64,000 nt of DNA from assembly GCA_903939115.1 (NCBI GenBank), contig CAJAFV010000033.1, forward strand, positions 1 to 64,000, in the 5' to 3' direction. Positions within the stretch are counted from its first letter, which is position 1. The number at the start of each line of letters is the position of its first letter. Source of the stretch: an uncultured Geobacteraceae bacterium. GTDB taxonomy: Bacteria; Desulfobacterota; Desulfuromonadia; Geobacterales; Pseudopelobacteraceae. The notes below the pieces were generated by a model. The model was not told the DNA's origin. It made no database searches and saw only the letters and a program-made list of their open reading frames with translations. Shown here piece after piece: positions 17,981 to 26,849 of this stretch. The position numbers and the translations under genes are program-made.

Positions 17981-18955
17981 CTACTTGATCTCAGTGAAAA
18001 TCTTGGTCGCTTTTTTTGTTACTTCATCCGGGACCTGGACTCCCATCAACTCGGCTGATTTAGAGTTAATATAAATTTCTGTCCCCTTGCTAATGTAAAC
18101 CGGGATATTTTGTTCCCCCTTCAAAACACGTACAGCCAGCTTTCCGGTTTCTGTCCCTAAAGCCGCATATCCAACCGAGACTGCGGCCAATCCGCCTTTC
18201 TCCACAGTGCCGCTATCACCAACATACAGGGGAAGCTTCCGCTCCTTGGCAACCTTCAAAGCTGCGGCCATGCCCGAAATTACCGTATTATCACTGGACA
18301 GAAAGAGGGCATCAACCTTTGTCGAAAGATCCTGTGCTGCTGCGTACACATCGTTTGTTGAATTCACGGCCCTCTCTAGCAACTCAAAACCGATTGCAGG
18401 GGCATATTTGTGAATTTCTGTCATACCGTACTTTGCTCCTGGTGAGCCTGGGTCGAAGATGATACCCAATTTTTTTGCTCCAGGAGTTATCTGCTTAATC
18501 AGTTTCAATTGGTCTTCATATGGCCAGGCATCACTAGTTCCCGTGATGCTTTTTTCTCCCTGTAGTGACTTGACGATCCCTGCACCAACCGGATCTGTAA
18601 CTGCTGCAAAAACCACCGGGCATTTTGCGTTTTTTACTACCGCCTGTGCCATAGGGGTTGCGACGGCAATGATCAGATCAAGCTTTTGAGAAGCAAGATC
18701 ACTGGATATGCCGGATGTAGAAGTCATCTGTCCGTTTGCATTTTTAATAATATATTGGACGTTCTTACCCTCAATATATCCCTGCTGTGTAAGTTCCTTT
18801 TTTGTGTTTTCAAGTACAGCATCGAGTGCCGGATGTGACATAAACATGGCCACTCCAATAACTTTGGCTTCTTTATCAGACTTTGTGCAACCGCAAATGC
18901 CAAAGAGCATGGATACAAACAAAATAAAGCAACCCAATTTTGCAACTGATTTCAT
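17981..18955 (-). CDS. ABC substrate-binding lipoprotein (ABC_sub_bind family)
   Basis: A 324-aa lipoprotein with a signal peptide and lipobox GICGC (Cys near 22-23). The body matches the ABC_sub_bind (PF04392) fold: IGVAMFMSHPALD, PVVFAAVTDPVGAGIV, KKLGIIFDPGSPG and DALFLSSDNTV. Relatives bind tryptophan or other aromatic/amino-acid-like solutes, but the ligand here cannot be read from sequence. GGAGG precedes ATG. It is 51 bp downstream of the radical SAM gene, in the same operon. Confidence 0.9.
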   Translation of the reverse strand: MKSVAKLGCFILFVSMLFGICGCTKSDKEAKVIGVAMFMSHPALDAVLENTKKELTQQGYIEGKNVQYIIKNANGQMTSTSGISSDLASQKLDLIIAVATPMAQAVVKNAKCPVVFAAVTDPVGAGIVKSLQGEKSITGTSDAWPYEDQLKLIKQITPGAKKLGIIFDPGSPGAKYGMTEIHKYAPAIGFELLERAVNSTNDVYAAAQDLSTKVDALFLSSDNTVISGMAAALKVAKERKLPLYVGDSGTVEKGGLAAVSVGYAALGTETGKLAVRVLKGEQNIPVYISKGTEIYINSKSAELMGVQVPDEVTKKATKIFTEIK

Positions 18956-19006
18956 CTCAACCTCCTTAAAGTTAATTTATTATGTTGTTGCCTACGGTAG
19001 ATATCT

Positions 19007-20539
19007 CTACGCATTACTAGCAAATGCGCTGAACCAGCTTTCAGAAACCTGTTCTGCATCAATTTTCTGGTGAATTGATATCAGCTGTTCCACAAATTTA
19101 TCTTTGCCAATGGAACGCGGACGTATCTGTGGTGCAAAAATCGAATAATCCAACCATCCTTGCCTGTCATACACAAAATCTTTTTGACCATCACGCTCCA
19201 GAACGTTCCACCACTGTGTCATCGGTAAAATTGACAGAGGAAGGACCAAAGATGCATTACAATATCCTTCTTTCAAAAGACGAATATGTATATCACTGAG
19301 GCGAGACATATCATCTACAAAATGGTCCGGATGGGAAATATCCGGTATCCCGTATATACCACTTGATATAACATAAATTCCAGCATCACACATTTTACGA
19401 AGAAGATTTAGTTTTTTCTGTTCAGGTAGTGTAGGCACACGGTCTTTAATATTTCGAGGATTAAACGGAACATATATACAACGGCATCGAGACTCTATTA
19501 TGGAATCAATTTTATCATCATCCAAACCTTCTAGCTCAACGCCGCCATTATTCTGCCACCTGAAACCATAATCTTTAAAGAGCCTGAGTAGCATATTTAA
19601 ATTATCGCCAACCAGCAAATCATCGTCTTGCAGTACCAGTTCTTCATATCCATATTCTTTAAGTTTTATAAGCAAAGATCGAATGTTATCTTCTCGCAAG
19701 GAGCGTAGTTTTCCACGCATGATTGGTGAAAAGCAGAAGCAGCATGCCCGATGACAACCGACAGAAAAAAGCATGTCTGTAAACTTCCTACCTTCAGTGG
19801 GATAGGCATGGCGGGCATTAGTGTATCCCTGTCCTTCAAGTAGGGATGGATCAAGATCGAAAAAATCATCAAGATTAAAGAATGGTGGCCTTGGATTTAT
19901 TTTGGTTATTCCTGATTCATGCCATGCAACCCCAGCCAACAACTTTACCTTAGCCTTGTCGCCGTAGCAGTTTACAAGATCGCTGAAAACCTTTTCACCC
20001 TCTCCATGTACAATAAAATCAATCGAATTGCTGGCAGTGCTTAAAAGTGCATCCGGCCAGGCCGTTGCATGCTGACCTCCAACAACTACCCAGGTTTCAG
20101 GAAACTTGTTCTTTAAAAATCTAGCTAGATCTACTACGCTTTGGTGGTTACAGGTAAAACAGCTTGATATACCAATTATATCCGGTCCGAAGCTACTGAC
20201 CTCGTCAAAAATAGCACCAAAATCAAGTCCTATTCTCGAAAATACGTTGGAATATTCGTCGTATTTCACTTGAAACTGTTTGGCATCCAGCGTTTTGAAG
20301 TCAGCTACTTTTTCAGCGTGGAATTGTTTAAATCCTTTATCAAGCTGTCGGCCAGAAGTATCATATAATTGTATGTTATTGACCCCTTGCATTTCGGAGC
20401 AAAGCAACCGAACATTGTGCCCATGTTTAAGCAGATGGGTCCCTATTGACCAAAGTCCTAAAGGCTGGGAAAGGCGGATGGGATCCCATATCGGGTGACG
20501 GTAGAGTGGCGGGTTTATAAGCAGAACTTTTCTTTGCAT
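19007..20539 (-). CDS. B12-binding-domain radical SAM protein
   Basis: A 510-aa enzyme. Residues 1-170 form a cobalamin-binding-like domain (VLLINPPLYRHP, DIIGISSCFTCN, VVVGGQHATAWPD). The radical SAM core follows, with the 4Fe-4S motif CHRACCFC near 265. Class B enzymes of this type do methylations or rearrangements on small molecules or cofactors. It is the first gene of a six-gene minus-strand operon with the ABC transporter and two-component system, led by a good sigma-54-type promoter at 20587-20602. It may make or modify the ligand that the transporter and kinase respond to (inference). Confidence 0.9.
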   Translation of the reverse strand: MQRKVLLINPPLYRHPIWDPIRLSQPLGLWSIGTHLLKHGHNVRLLCSEMQGVNNIQLYDTSGRQLDKGFKQFHAEKVADFKTLDAKQFQVKYDEYSNVFSRIGLDFGAIFDEVSSFGPDIIGISSCFTCNHQSVVDLARFLKNKFPETWVVVGGQHATAWPDALLSTASNSIDFIVHGEGEKVFSDLVNCYGDKAKVKLLAGVAWHESGITKINPRPPFFNLDDFFDLDPSLLEGQGYTNARHAYPTEGRKFTDMLFSVGCHRACCFCFSPIMRGKLRSLREDNIRSLLIKLKEYGYEELVLQDDDLLVGDNLNMLLRLFKDYGFRWQNNGGVELEGLDDDKIDSIIESRCRCIYVPFNPRNIKDRVPTLPEQKKLNLLRKMCDAGIYVISSGIYGIPDISHPDHFVDDMSRLSDIHIRLLKEGYCNASLVLPLSILPMTQWWNVLERDGQKDFVYDRQGWLDYSIFAPQIRPRSIGKDKFVEQLISIHQKIDAEQVSESWFSAFASNA

Positions 20540-20586
20540 ATTGAATCCTGAGACTGGCCTTTCTGAAGTAATGAAACAATGATACT

Positions 20587-20602
20587 AGCAGATATCAGGC
20601 CA
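20587..20602 (-). promoter_or_regulatory. Sigma-54-like promoter of the radical SAM/ABC/two-component operon
   Basis: On the minus strand TGGCCTGATATCTGCT has GG-N10-GC spacing and a near-consensus -12 (CTGCT). The start codon at 20539 is about 48 bp downstream. This places the sigma-54 activator gene under a sigma-54-type promoter, implying autoregulation. Confidence 0.75.
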
Positions 20603-20686
20603 AAAGCAGTATTCAATAAATAAATTAGCAAAATCAATGAGTTGATATCATGGCAATCATCCACCACAGAAAATAGCATCAAATAA

Positions 20687-20742
20687 ATGCAAATATGCAG
20701 TGCATAAATGCAAAATCGGGTTATATATGCAATATTTTGCAG
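20687..20742. promoter_or_regulatory. Upstream activator site cluster
   Basis: The core at 20688-20699 is TGCA-AATA-TGCA, inside ATGCAAATATGCAG. A second, longer-spaced pair (ATGCAATATTTTGCAG, 20727-20742) and single TGCA half sites lie in between. The cluster is 85-140 bp upstream of the minus-strand promoter at 20587-20602. Confidence 0.75.
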
Positions 20743-20788
20743 GTAGCGATTGAGGTATCATCCTCCAAAACATGTCTATTGTTAAAAT

Positions 20789-21370
20789 TCAATTCTGCCA
20801 GGTAACCGTTTGATAATTCCAGAGGTAGGCTCCATCGCGGGCAGTGCGATTACTTTTGGCATAATATCGCGTCCCTTCGTCACTACAGATACATTCGAGC
20901 CTTAATGGTGGGTTGGGATATTTCTCATGAATTAATCGATCACATTCCGTCAGCTTGAGACCTACTTCGTTCTTATGGTGTTCCACCCTGATATTCGCAG
21001 TTACCACTGCCATATCAACGTTCACCTTTGGTTCTTCACTGGCCTTGACCGGTTGAGGCAATATAATTGGAGGCTCGATCGTAATATTTGGAGGTTCGAT
21101 TGTAATAATTTGCTCGGCATCGTTGGAGCATTTAGAAAGCGCTTGAGCTAGCATGACCCGTGGTTTTGGAGGCTGCTTTGCATCAATTACAGGAGGTGGA
21201 GTTACGGGGAGCTCTTTTGCCAGTTCTTCGAAATAGCTCCGCTTAGGCTGTTTACTGGCATTGATGAATGGCTTGAATTCGAAATTGAACTTTCTAAAAT
21301 CAATATCAGCCCAAGCAGCAGCGGAACTTGTTATCACTACAACGACGGTGAGTTTCATCCAGCTTTTCAT
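20789..21370 (-). CDS. Exported Pro-rich protein, unknown
   Basis: A 193-aa protein with a signal peptide (hydrophobic 7-20, cleavage after AWA). The mature part is Pro-rich in the middle (EPPNITIEPPIILPQP) and has three Cys in the C-terminal half (ECDRLIHEKYP, LECICSD), possibly disulfide-bonded. No family recognised. It has its own sigma-54-like promoter at 21405 and is likely periplasmic or envelope-associated. Confidence 0.7.
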   Translation of the reverse strand: MKSWMKLTVVVVITSSAAAWADIDFRKFNFEFKPFINASKQPKRSYFEELAKELPVTPPPVIDAKQPPKPRVMLAQALSKCSNDAEQIITIEPPNITIEPPIILPQPVKASEEPKVNVDMAVVTANIRVEHHKNEVGLKLTECDRLIHEKYPNPPLRLECICSDEGTRYYAKSNRTARDGAYLWNYQTVTWQN

Positions 21371-21404
21371 AAAACGTACCCCCTATTTGTGATACATAAG
21401 CTGT

Positions 21405-21420
21405 TACAAAGTTCAGGCCA
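21405..21420 (-). promoter_or_regulatory. Sigma-54-like promoter of the exported protein gene
   Basis: Minus-strand TGGCCTGAACTTTGTA keeps GG-N10-G spacing; the -12 dinucleotide is GT rather than GC. The start codon at 21370 is 35 bp downstream. Confidence 0.5.
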
Positions 21421-21515
21421 ATTGTTTAATCTTGTTTATACCTTAAGCGAATCAACATGTTACTGATTGCAATCGTGCTACGCCATTCCTCGGTATTTGT
21501 AATAAACTACTATTA

Positions 21516-21534
21516 GCTGCATATTTGCATTCAG
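21516..21534. promoter_or_regulatory. Upstream activator site, TGCA-W4-TGCA type
   Basis: GCTGCATATTTGCATTCAG contains TGCA-TATT-TGCA, about 100 bp upstream of the promoter at 21405-21420. Confidence 0.7.
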
Positions 21535-21792
21535 CTACTTGATAATTTTGGCATGTGTCTGTTGCAACGTGTGGCTGAAACGTACCTTGGCACCGGCTTT
21601 ACTGATCTGTTGTGCTAAAGTGATGTCGTTTTCCAGGGCAGCCCTTTTGACCGGGTCCAACGTACCGCCGGCAATGAAGTAAAAACAGTACAGCCCAACA
21701 AAAAATGCGCTGAATATAAGCACGATCCCATAATTTACAGGAGTTGCATCTGCCTTTGCTTGCACTGGAGCAACTAGCCTGCGCTTGCTCAT
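21535..21792 (-). CDS. Small single-helix membrane protein
   Basis: An 85-aa protein with one membrane helix (about 23-43) and a short basic/charged C-terminal region. It overlaps the kinase stop codon by 4 bp (ATGA), so it is translationally coupled to the kinase and may be its membrane partner. No family recognised. Confidence 0.65.
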   Translation of the reverse strand: MSKRRLVAPVQAKADATPVNYGIVLIFSAFFVGLYCFYFIAGGTLDPVKRAALENDITLAQQISKAGAKVRFSHTLQQTHAKIIK

Positions 21793-23819
21793 ACCACACC
21801 TCTTTGTCTGTAGTATTTTAATGCCGTCTTGGCTGGGACAAATCCGTTTTGGGCGGAACGTGTCAGATACTCTTTTGCTAGCTGCAAATTTACAGGCACC
21901 CCATACTTACCCTCCGCGTAAATACAACCCACTGCCCACTGAGATTGAGTGTTCGAGGGACGATCAGCAACAGCCTGCATTAAGCGGAATCCCTCCTGGC
22001 TTGTCGAACGTGCCTTGACCATATCAGGTGCAACAGACTCCATCCGGACGACCGCTTTTGCCGCCTCCACCACCTTACGGCTTGCAGCAACATAATGCCT
22101 ATATGCTGCAGCAAGATCCCGCCCACTACTTAGTCCTTTCCCACTTTCAAGCCACACTCCAAGCTCATGGTGCGCCCTGACATTGCCCAGCTTCGCGAGA
22201 AGTTCAAGCTTTTGCTGAGAATCCTCAGATGGACCGGATTCAATGGTCTGTTGAATGACATCGCCAATCGCAGCAAATGCTTTACGAGAAACGGATGACT
22301 TCACGCCTGCAATTATGTGGAGGGCGCGGATGCCGTTACTTGCCTGAGAAAGTCGGGGTGATGAAGCAATAGACTCCATCTTTTTCAGATGTGCTTCAAA
22401 TAACTTGCTCGATTCTGGAGTATTAGTATGCGCGAGCTGGACAATAGCATCACGGTAATCTGACCAATCAACCGGCTTGCTCCGTTGATCAACCGACTTG
22501 CAGATAGCCTTTAGTTGTGAGTTCTCTCCCTGTTTATATTCAATAACGGCTGGCCTGAGCTGTTCAGCAACCTTTTCTGGCTGTTTTTCTCCAATCTCGT
22601 CAGAAGGTTTGGTAGGCAAAGGCGGTGTCGTGGTTTCCACCGGAACGGCAGGCTGTGATTCAGCAGCCGCAGACTTATCAGCATTTGAAGGCGATGGCTG
22701 ACTATATGAGCTTTCTGCATAAATGTTGCTTGCTTTAAAGTGGCGATATCCTTTGTAGATACCGCCGATTGCAAGGCCGGCTATAATACAGATACCGATT
22801 GCCACAACTGGCGCACCCATTTTCTGCATATAATTTTTTGCCGATATTGCTGGATTGAAAGTCCAAATAGGCTGACTGAACCGGAACGGTTTTTTCGGGA
22901 TAACAATCTCTTCGTAAGAATCGATTTCAGGTGTCGGCTGCATTCCTACCGGGGCAGTATCATTCATTTGCATCAGGATCTCATCTGCGGTAGCAAATTT
23001 GCCACGTTCAATCCTTTCAAGAGAGTTATTCAGCTCCGGGTCAAAAAGTTGTGCTGCTGAAAACTTCACCAAGGGGTTGTTGCTCTTATCTCTGACCTGA
23101 ATCTGGATCTGCAGGGTATGATGCGCAAACACGAAGAAATCATCTTTGGCTTCAAGCCGGTTTGAAGCCAACTTGCCTGCAGAGTACGGCGCAGCACAAT
23201 GATTGTGATCCATGGAATGATCCGCTTTAAATGATGTATCCTGTGCATCAGAATAATAAATGGTTTTCAAATTGCCCGTGGCAAGAGGTGGAGTATTGAA
23301 CGGCAACTCTTCAGGAGAAAAGGCGTTGCCGAAATCACAAAAAATTATTAGACCGGTTGAAGTTATCAAAAAATTTGAAGGGTGCGGATCTCCAAGAAAT
23401 ATTCCAGCCGTATGAAATTTATGCATACAACGAATCGCCGCTGTAATCAGGTGTCGGCGTTCTGCCATGGTTGTATCTGGTGATTCTAGGCGTTGCAGAA
23501 GCGTGACGCTTTCTAAATATTCCATCTCTATCTGGTTTTCTGGCCTTTTACTTACCACCAGCGTCACTGCTGGAAGCCTTTTGCTGTTTGCAAGAGCAAT
23601 GATTTCGCATTCATGTTTGAACAGCAGGGGCAGATTCTTCAGGAACCGTTCCCGATCAATTGCATCAGTCATTTTTTCCACTTTTTGGTAGTAATTATCG
23701 TAATATTTGAATGTTCTGCCCCCAATAAGGTTGCCTAGATCATCATAGAACAAATGGGATACGACCTTCTCTTCCCCGGTCTCCTTGTCTTTCCTATGAA
23801 CTATTTTTTGATAACTCAT
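21789..23819 (-). CDS. Membrane Ser/Thr-type kinase with Sel1 repeats
   Basis: A 676-aa protein. Residues about 60-220 have kinase-fold features: GDPHPSNF at 143-150 (catalytic loop, Asp144) and CDFGNAF with DFG at 162-164. The catalytic loop resembles APH/UbiB-like kinases more than PknB. A membrane helix lies at about 335-358. The outer C-terminal part contains Sel1/TPR-like repeats near 540-670 (HHELGVWLESGKGLS; WAVGCIYAEGKYGVP). This is the architecture of a transmembrane receptor kinase with a periplasmic peptide/protein-binding tail. It follows the PP2C gene by 13 bp. Confidence 0.85.
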   Translation of the reverse strand: MSYQKIVHRKDKETGEEKVVSHLFYDDLGNLIGGRTFKYYDNYYQKVEKMTDAIDRERFLKNLPLLFKHECEIIALANSKRLPAVTLVVSKRPENQIEMEYLESVTLLQRLESPDTTMAERRHLITAAIRCMHKFHTAGIFLGDPHPSNFLITSTGLIIFCDFGNAFSPEELPFNTPPLATGNLKTIYYSDAQDTSFKADHSMDHNHCAAPYSAGKLASNRLEAKDDFFVFAHHTLQIQIQVRDKSNNPLVKFSAAQLFDPELNNSLERIERGKFATADEILMQMNDTAPVGMQPTPEIDSYEEIVIPKKPFRFSQPIWTFNPAISAKNYMQKMGAPVVAIGICIIAGLAIGGIYKGYRHFKASNIYAESSYSQPSPSNADKSAAAESQPAVPVETTTPPLPTKPSDEIGEKQPEKVAEQLRPAVIEYKQGENSQLKAICKSVDQRSKPVDWSDYRDAIVQLAHTNTPESSKLFEAHLKKMESIASSPRLSQASNGIRALHIIAGVKSSVSRKAFAAIGDVIQQTIESGPSEDSQQKLELLAKLGNVRAHHELGVWLESGKGLSSGRDLAAAYRHYVAASRKVVEAAKAVVRMESVAPDMVKARSTSQEGFRLMQAVADRPSNTQSQWAVGCIYAEGKYGVPVNLQLAKEYLTRSAQNGFVPAKTALKYYRQRGVV

Positions 23820-23832
23820 AACGACACTCCTT

Positions 23833-24831
23833 TCAGCAGTTGATACTGATAATCATAGAAATAAGCATCAGAACCGCAACAGAAAGCCAATAGGGCCACC
23901 TAATGCCTAGAAGATAGGAAGGAATTATTACTGCCACCGAAATATCATCGCCAGTATCAAACTGCTCTGCTGCTGCGACAACAAGGCAATTAGCCAGTTG
24001 AGACGCATCCGCACATGTATGGCAGGCTGCAATGCAAGCGATTTGCTTGCAATGGTCGTCTCCCATGCCCTTGTACAGGCCATCGGTCGCAAGCAGGATG
24101 AAGCCGCCGGGTGGTATAATCCGACGCTGTGCCTTGACTTCGTTTGCTAACAATCCTGCACCGACGGCTTGAAACATTACGTCATTACGGATACTAGCAG
24201 GGTTCTTGTAGGTCACCCGTTTCTTCCTCTCGCCATGAGTTTGATCTACAGTAATCTGTTCACATACATATCTCCGGTTGAAGAAACCTTTTGGGCGAAG
24301 CAGATACGCCCGGCTATCGCCAATATTGATAAAGTCAACAACTGAGCCACGTTTTATGGTGGCAGCTAGCAAAGTTGTCTGACCGGCGCGGCCGGCCTTA
24401 AACAGAGCAAAGCTTTCTTTCACCCAAGCGTCTGCAGAAAAGGCGAGCCGCTCCAGATCGAGCCCGCAAGTTGGCCGGCTTGTAGCAAGCGGCATAAGTG
24501 CAGCTCGCGAGGCTATCTCACCATGGTTTGAATTGCTGATACCATCGCACACAGCGACAAGAGGAAAACCGTAACCAGGGTCCAGCACACTATCCTGGTT
24601 GATCTGATGCGCCGATCCAGTACGAGTGGCAGTGCCAATTTCAGGGGATAGGCGCCTAATGAATGCGGCAATTAGTGTCTGCCACAAAGGCATTACTGTA
24701 GTAGCTGTCTCCGATATGGAAAGGGCATTTTCCCTGTTGAGATTGCTATTGCCCTGAGTATTCCGGTTGAAAGCTTCATGCATCGCTGTAGTAGGTGCAT
24801 ATTCCGGCGTAGGACTACTTTCAAGAAACAT
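23833..24831 (-). CDS. PP2C-type protein phosphatase with C-terminal membrane anchor
   Basis: A 332-aa phosphatase. PP2C motifs: NQDSVL near 78, VAVCDGISNSNHGEIAS near 90-107 (metal Asp in CDGI), IGDSRAYLL near 175, LLATDGLYKG near 250, and DDISVAVI near 295. The last 20 residues form a membrane helix, so it is tethered, like PstP of actinobacteria. It overlaps the upstream exported protein gene by 11 bp and precedes the kinase gene, forming a kinase/phosphatase pair. Confidence 0.9.
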   Translation of the reverse strand: MFLESSPTPEYAPTTAMHEAFNRNTQGNSNLNRENALSISETATTVMPLWQTLIAAFIRRLSPEIGTATRTGSAHQINQDSVLDPGYGFPLVAVCDGISNSNHGEIASRAALMPLATSRPTCGLDLERLAFSADAWVKESFALFKAGRAGQTTLLAATIKRGSVVDFINIGDSRAYLLRPKGFFNRRYVCEQITVDQTHGERKKRVTYKNPASIRNDVMFQAVGAGLLANEVKAQRRIIPPGGFILLATDGLYKGMGDDHCKQIACIAACHTCADASQLANCLVVAAAEQFDTGDDISVAVIIPSYLLGIRWPYWLSVAVLMLISMIISINC

Positions 24832-25309
24832 GTAGATTCTCCTTCTTGGTATCCACCCAACGCTTCACACGTTGCCAGGTTTTGAGTGTTTTGGATTGAA
24901 TCACTATTCCCTGTTTTTTTACAGTACCCCATGCGGTGTTAACGCCCTGTTTAAGTTTCGGCAGATAGTGGCTATATGCGGCGCTTGAACCGGCCTCAAA
25001 AGTTTTTTCAGGTGACGGCGGAGTCATGGCAGCTACCTTTTTCTGCTCTGGTTGTTTCTCTGCTAAACTGCGTGACGGTTGTTTCTGTTTAACAACCTTA
25101 TGTGGGGCAGATTGCTGCGTTGCACGCGCAACGGGAGATGGCTTACGGGTGCGTGGTTTGGACTCCCTGTTCGCACGTGTTACAGTCTTTTTTACAGACG
25201 TTGCTGTCGGAAAATCAAAAGAGCCTTCAGGAATATCGGCCCATACCAGTGTGGCAGCCAATATTCCAACAATAATAACAGTTAACTGCCCAACACGCCT
25301 GTTCATCAC
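24821..25309 (-). CDS. Exported basic linker protein, unknown
   Basis: A 162-aa protein with a signal peptide (about 1-24, cleavage near VWA), then a Lys/Arg/Pro-rich low-complexity stretch (residues 38-95) and a helical tail. Its N-terminus (DIPEGSFDFP) resembles that of the exported protein at 20789 (DIDFRKFNFEFKP), though weakly. It may be a periplasmic wall-binding component. It sits between the FHA and PP2C genes in one operon. Confidence 0.65.
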   Translation of the reverse strand: MMNRRVGQLTVIIVGILAATLVWADIPEGSFDFPTATSVKKTVTRANRESKPRTRKPSPVARATQQSAPHKVVKQKQPSRSLAEKQPEQKKVAAMTPPSPEKTFEAGSSAAYSHYLPKLKQGVNTAWGTVKKQGIVIQSKTLKTWQRVKRWVDTKKENLHVS

Positions 25310-25333
25310 ACCACTCCTGCTTCCGCAATCTCA

Positions 25334-26530
25334 CTACCAATTGGCCGCATCATCAAGCTCTGGAGTGCCTGTTTCCAGTTCGGGAGTACCGGTGCAAGCG
25401 CCGAGAACACCATATTCGATAATCAGTTGGGGGAATGTCTTGCGATCGCTTGAACGGCTGTTTTTCTCCACTTGCTGGGGGGTGTTCCCCAGACAAAGAT
25501 CGACGATAGTGCTGGTGCCAGGCTTGATGACATGTTTGCTGTCTGCATTCTGCCTAATATCTCTTCCTGAAACAAAGCTTCCGTGTTTGGAGCCAAGTTC
25601 ATGCACAACCAAATCGTCGTTCGTGGCAGTATTCAAAACCAGATGCGTTCCGGATACGTGCAAACAATCGGCAAGACATATATCCGCCATTGTACCCTCA
25701 GACATACGATTGATCCTGCATGGCACATGGGTGATGGTTTTCATCACCGGTTCACTGCCACCGTTAAGAACCGTAACTTTAAGTGGATGGCGAAGTGTTT
25801 TCTTTCCGTTTTCAGATACTTTTCCGGAGTGGGTTGCACCCTGTGCTTCTGACCAATCGAATTTAAACAGGAAATCAGAATTCTGACTATCATCCGACAT
25901 GTCATTTTTCTGAACTTCCACAATCATACTGGCTGAAGACTTAACATGTGGCCAATTTTCACTGCCCTGACGAACAAAATTAGCGATTCCCTTTTCAAGG
26001 CCGCTGCCGTACTCGTCTCGAGCCGCTATGAATAAACGGGCTTCATCACTCTCTGCTTTGATCTGGATTTTAACGACGTATAAGGGTCCATTACCTAATT
26101 CCTTTATTTTTTCTTCGTGTTCGATCAGTTCATCGGCCAGAGCACTATTAATAAAGTTGTAAGCCAGTGTATCCTTCTTCTCTGAAACTTTTGCTTTACC
26201 GAAAGCATCCGCGTGGTCGAAGCCAGTAATACTTGAGAGACGTCTTTTGATATTCTCAATAATGTTCGGATTCATAGTAACCTCCCTGTTTATGAAAAGT
26301 TCATGTTGATCTTTATGGGCATGATTTCGTGAAACCTTTATGCTGACCGGTGCCAGTATCTTGCATGCCAAGCGTTCTCTCTCTACATTCCATGCCTGCC
26401 GGTATCCGGCAAATCCCCTGCCTGCCAGCCTTACTTCAAACTGATCACCCCCACGACAATTCTGTTCGATAATGTTTGCCAGGTCAATTAATGCACCCTG
26501 GTCCGAAGTTAAAAATGTGTATACTGGCAT
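25334..26530 (-). CDS. FHA domain protein
   Basis: A 398-aa protein. The C-terminal third (about 270-370) is an FHA domain: ADICLADCLHVSGTH gives the SxxH site and ELGSKHGSFVSG the conserved NG-type loop (here HGSFVSG). FHA domains bind phosphothreonine. The N-terminal 250 residues are not recognised, but resemble in plan the FhaA/DUF3662-type N-termini. It is the first gene in the operon FHA, exported protein, PP2C, kinase, small membrane protein, and would read the kinase's output. Its sigma-54-like promoter is at 26576. Confidence 0.85.
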   Translation of the reverse strand: MPVYTFLTSDQGALIDLANIIEQNCRGGDQFEVRLAGRGFAGYRQAWNVERERLACKILAPVSIKVSRNHAHKDQHELFINREVTMNPNIIENIKRRLSSITGFDHADAFGKAKVSEKKDTLAYNFINSALADELIEHEEKIKELGNGPLYVVKIQIKAESDEARLFIAARDEYGSGLEKGIANFVRQGSENWPHVKSSASMIVEVQKNDMSDDSQNSDFLFKFDWSEAQGATHSGKVSENGKKTLRHPLKVTVLNGGSEPVMKTITHVPCRINRMSEGTMADICLADCLHVSGTHLVLNTATNDDLVVHELGSKHGSFVSGRDIRQNADSKHVIKPGTSTIVDLCLGNTPQQVEKNSRSSDRKTFPQLIIEYGVLGACTGTPELETGTPELDDAANW

Positions 26531-26575
26531 GGCAACGCTCCTTCCCGTATTTCGTGCAATTCATAATTGAGCTAT

Positions 26576-26591
26576 TGCTCCTTGCGTGCCA
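26576..26591 (-). promoter_or_regulatory. Sigma-54-like promoter of the FHA/PP2C/kinase operon
   Basis: Minus-strand TGGCACGCAAGGAGCA has a consensus -24 (TGGCACG) and GC at the correct N10 spacing. The start codon at 26530 is 46 bp downstream. Confidence 0.7.
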
Positions 26592-26744
26592 ATAGTTAGA
26601 TACGGAACATTTTGCATCATCGGACGAACTGGGAACCAGCTTAATCACTGCTCTTTAAGGTGCCACACGTTTGATGACTCGACATTATTCTTTTTGCATA
26701 AGTCACTGCGCCGGCAGAATATTATGCAAAAAGACATGTAATAA

Positions 26745-26759
26745 GATGCAAATATGCAG
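26745..26759. promoter_or_regulatory. Upstream activator site, TGCA-W4-TGCA type
   Basis: GATGCAAATATGCAG contains TGCA-AATA-TGCA. It is about 160 bp from the promoter, farther than the others, but half sites lie at the usual distance in between. Confidence 0.7.
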
Positions 26760-26849
26760 TTCGAATTAATTCTTTATCAGGTTGACACCCAGTTTCTAAA
26801 ACTACTGCACATCCACCAATTATTGTGCCGCTCAGTTATCATAAAAGGC

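Larger units (their letters stand above)
26531..26849. other. Regulatory gap between FHA and transpeptidase operons
   Basis: About 320 bp without a gene. It contains the sigma-54-like promoter at 26576-26591, TGCA half sites at about 26607, 26695 and 26723, and the full activator site at 26745-26759. Most of it is control DNA for the FHA operon. Confidence 0.6.
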
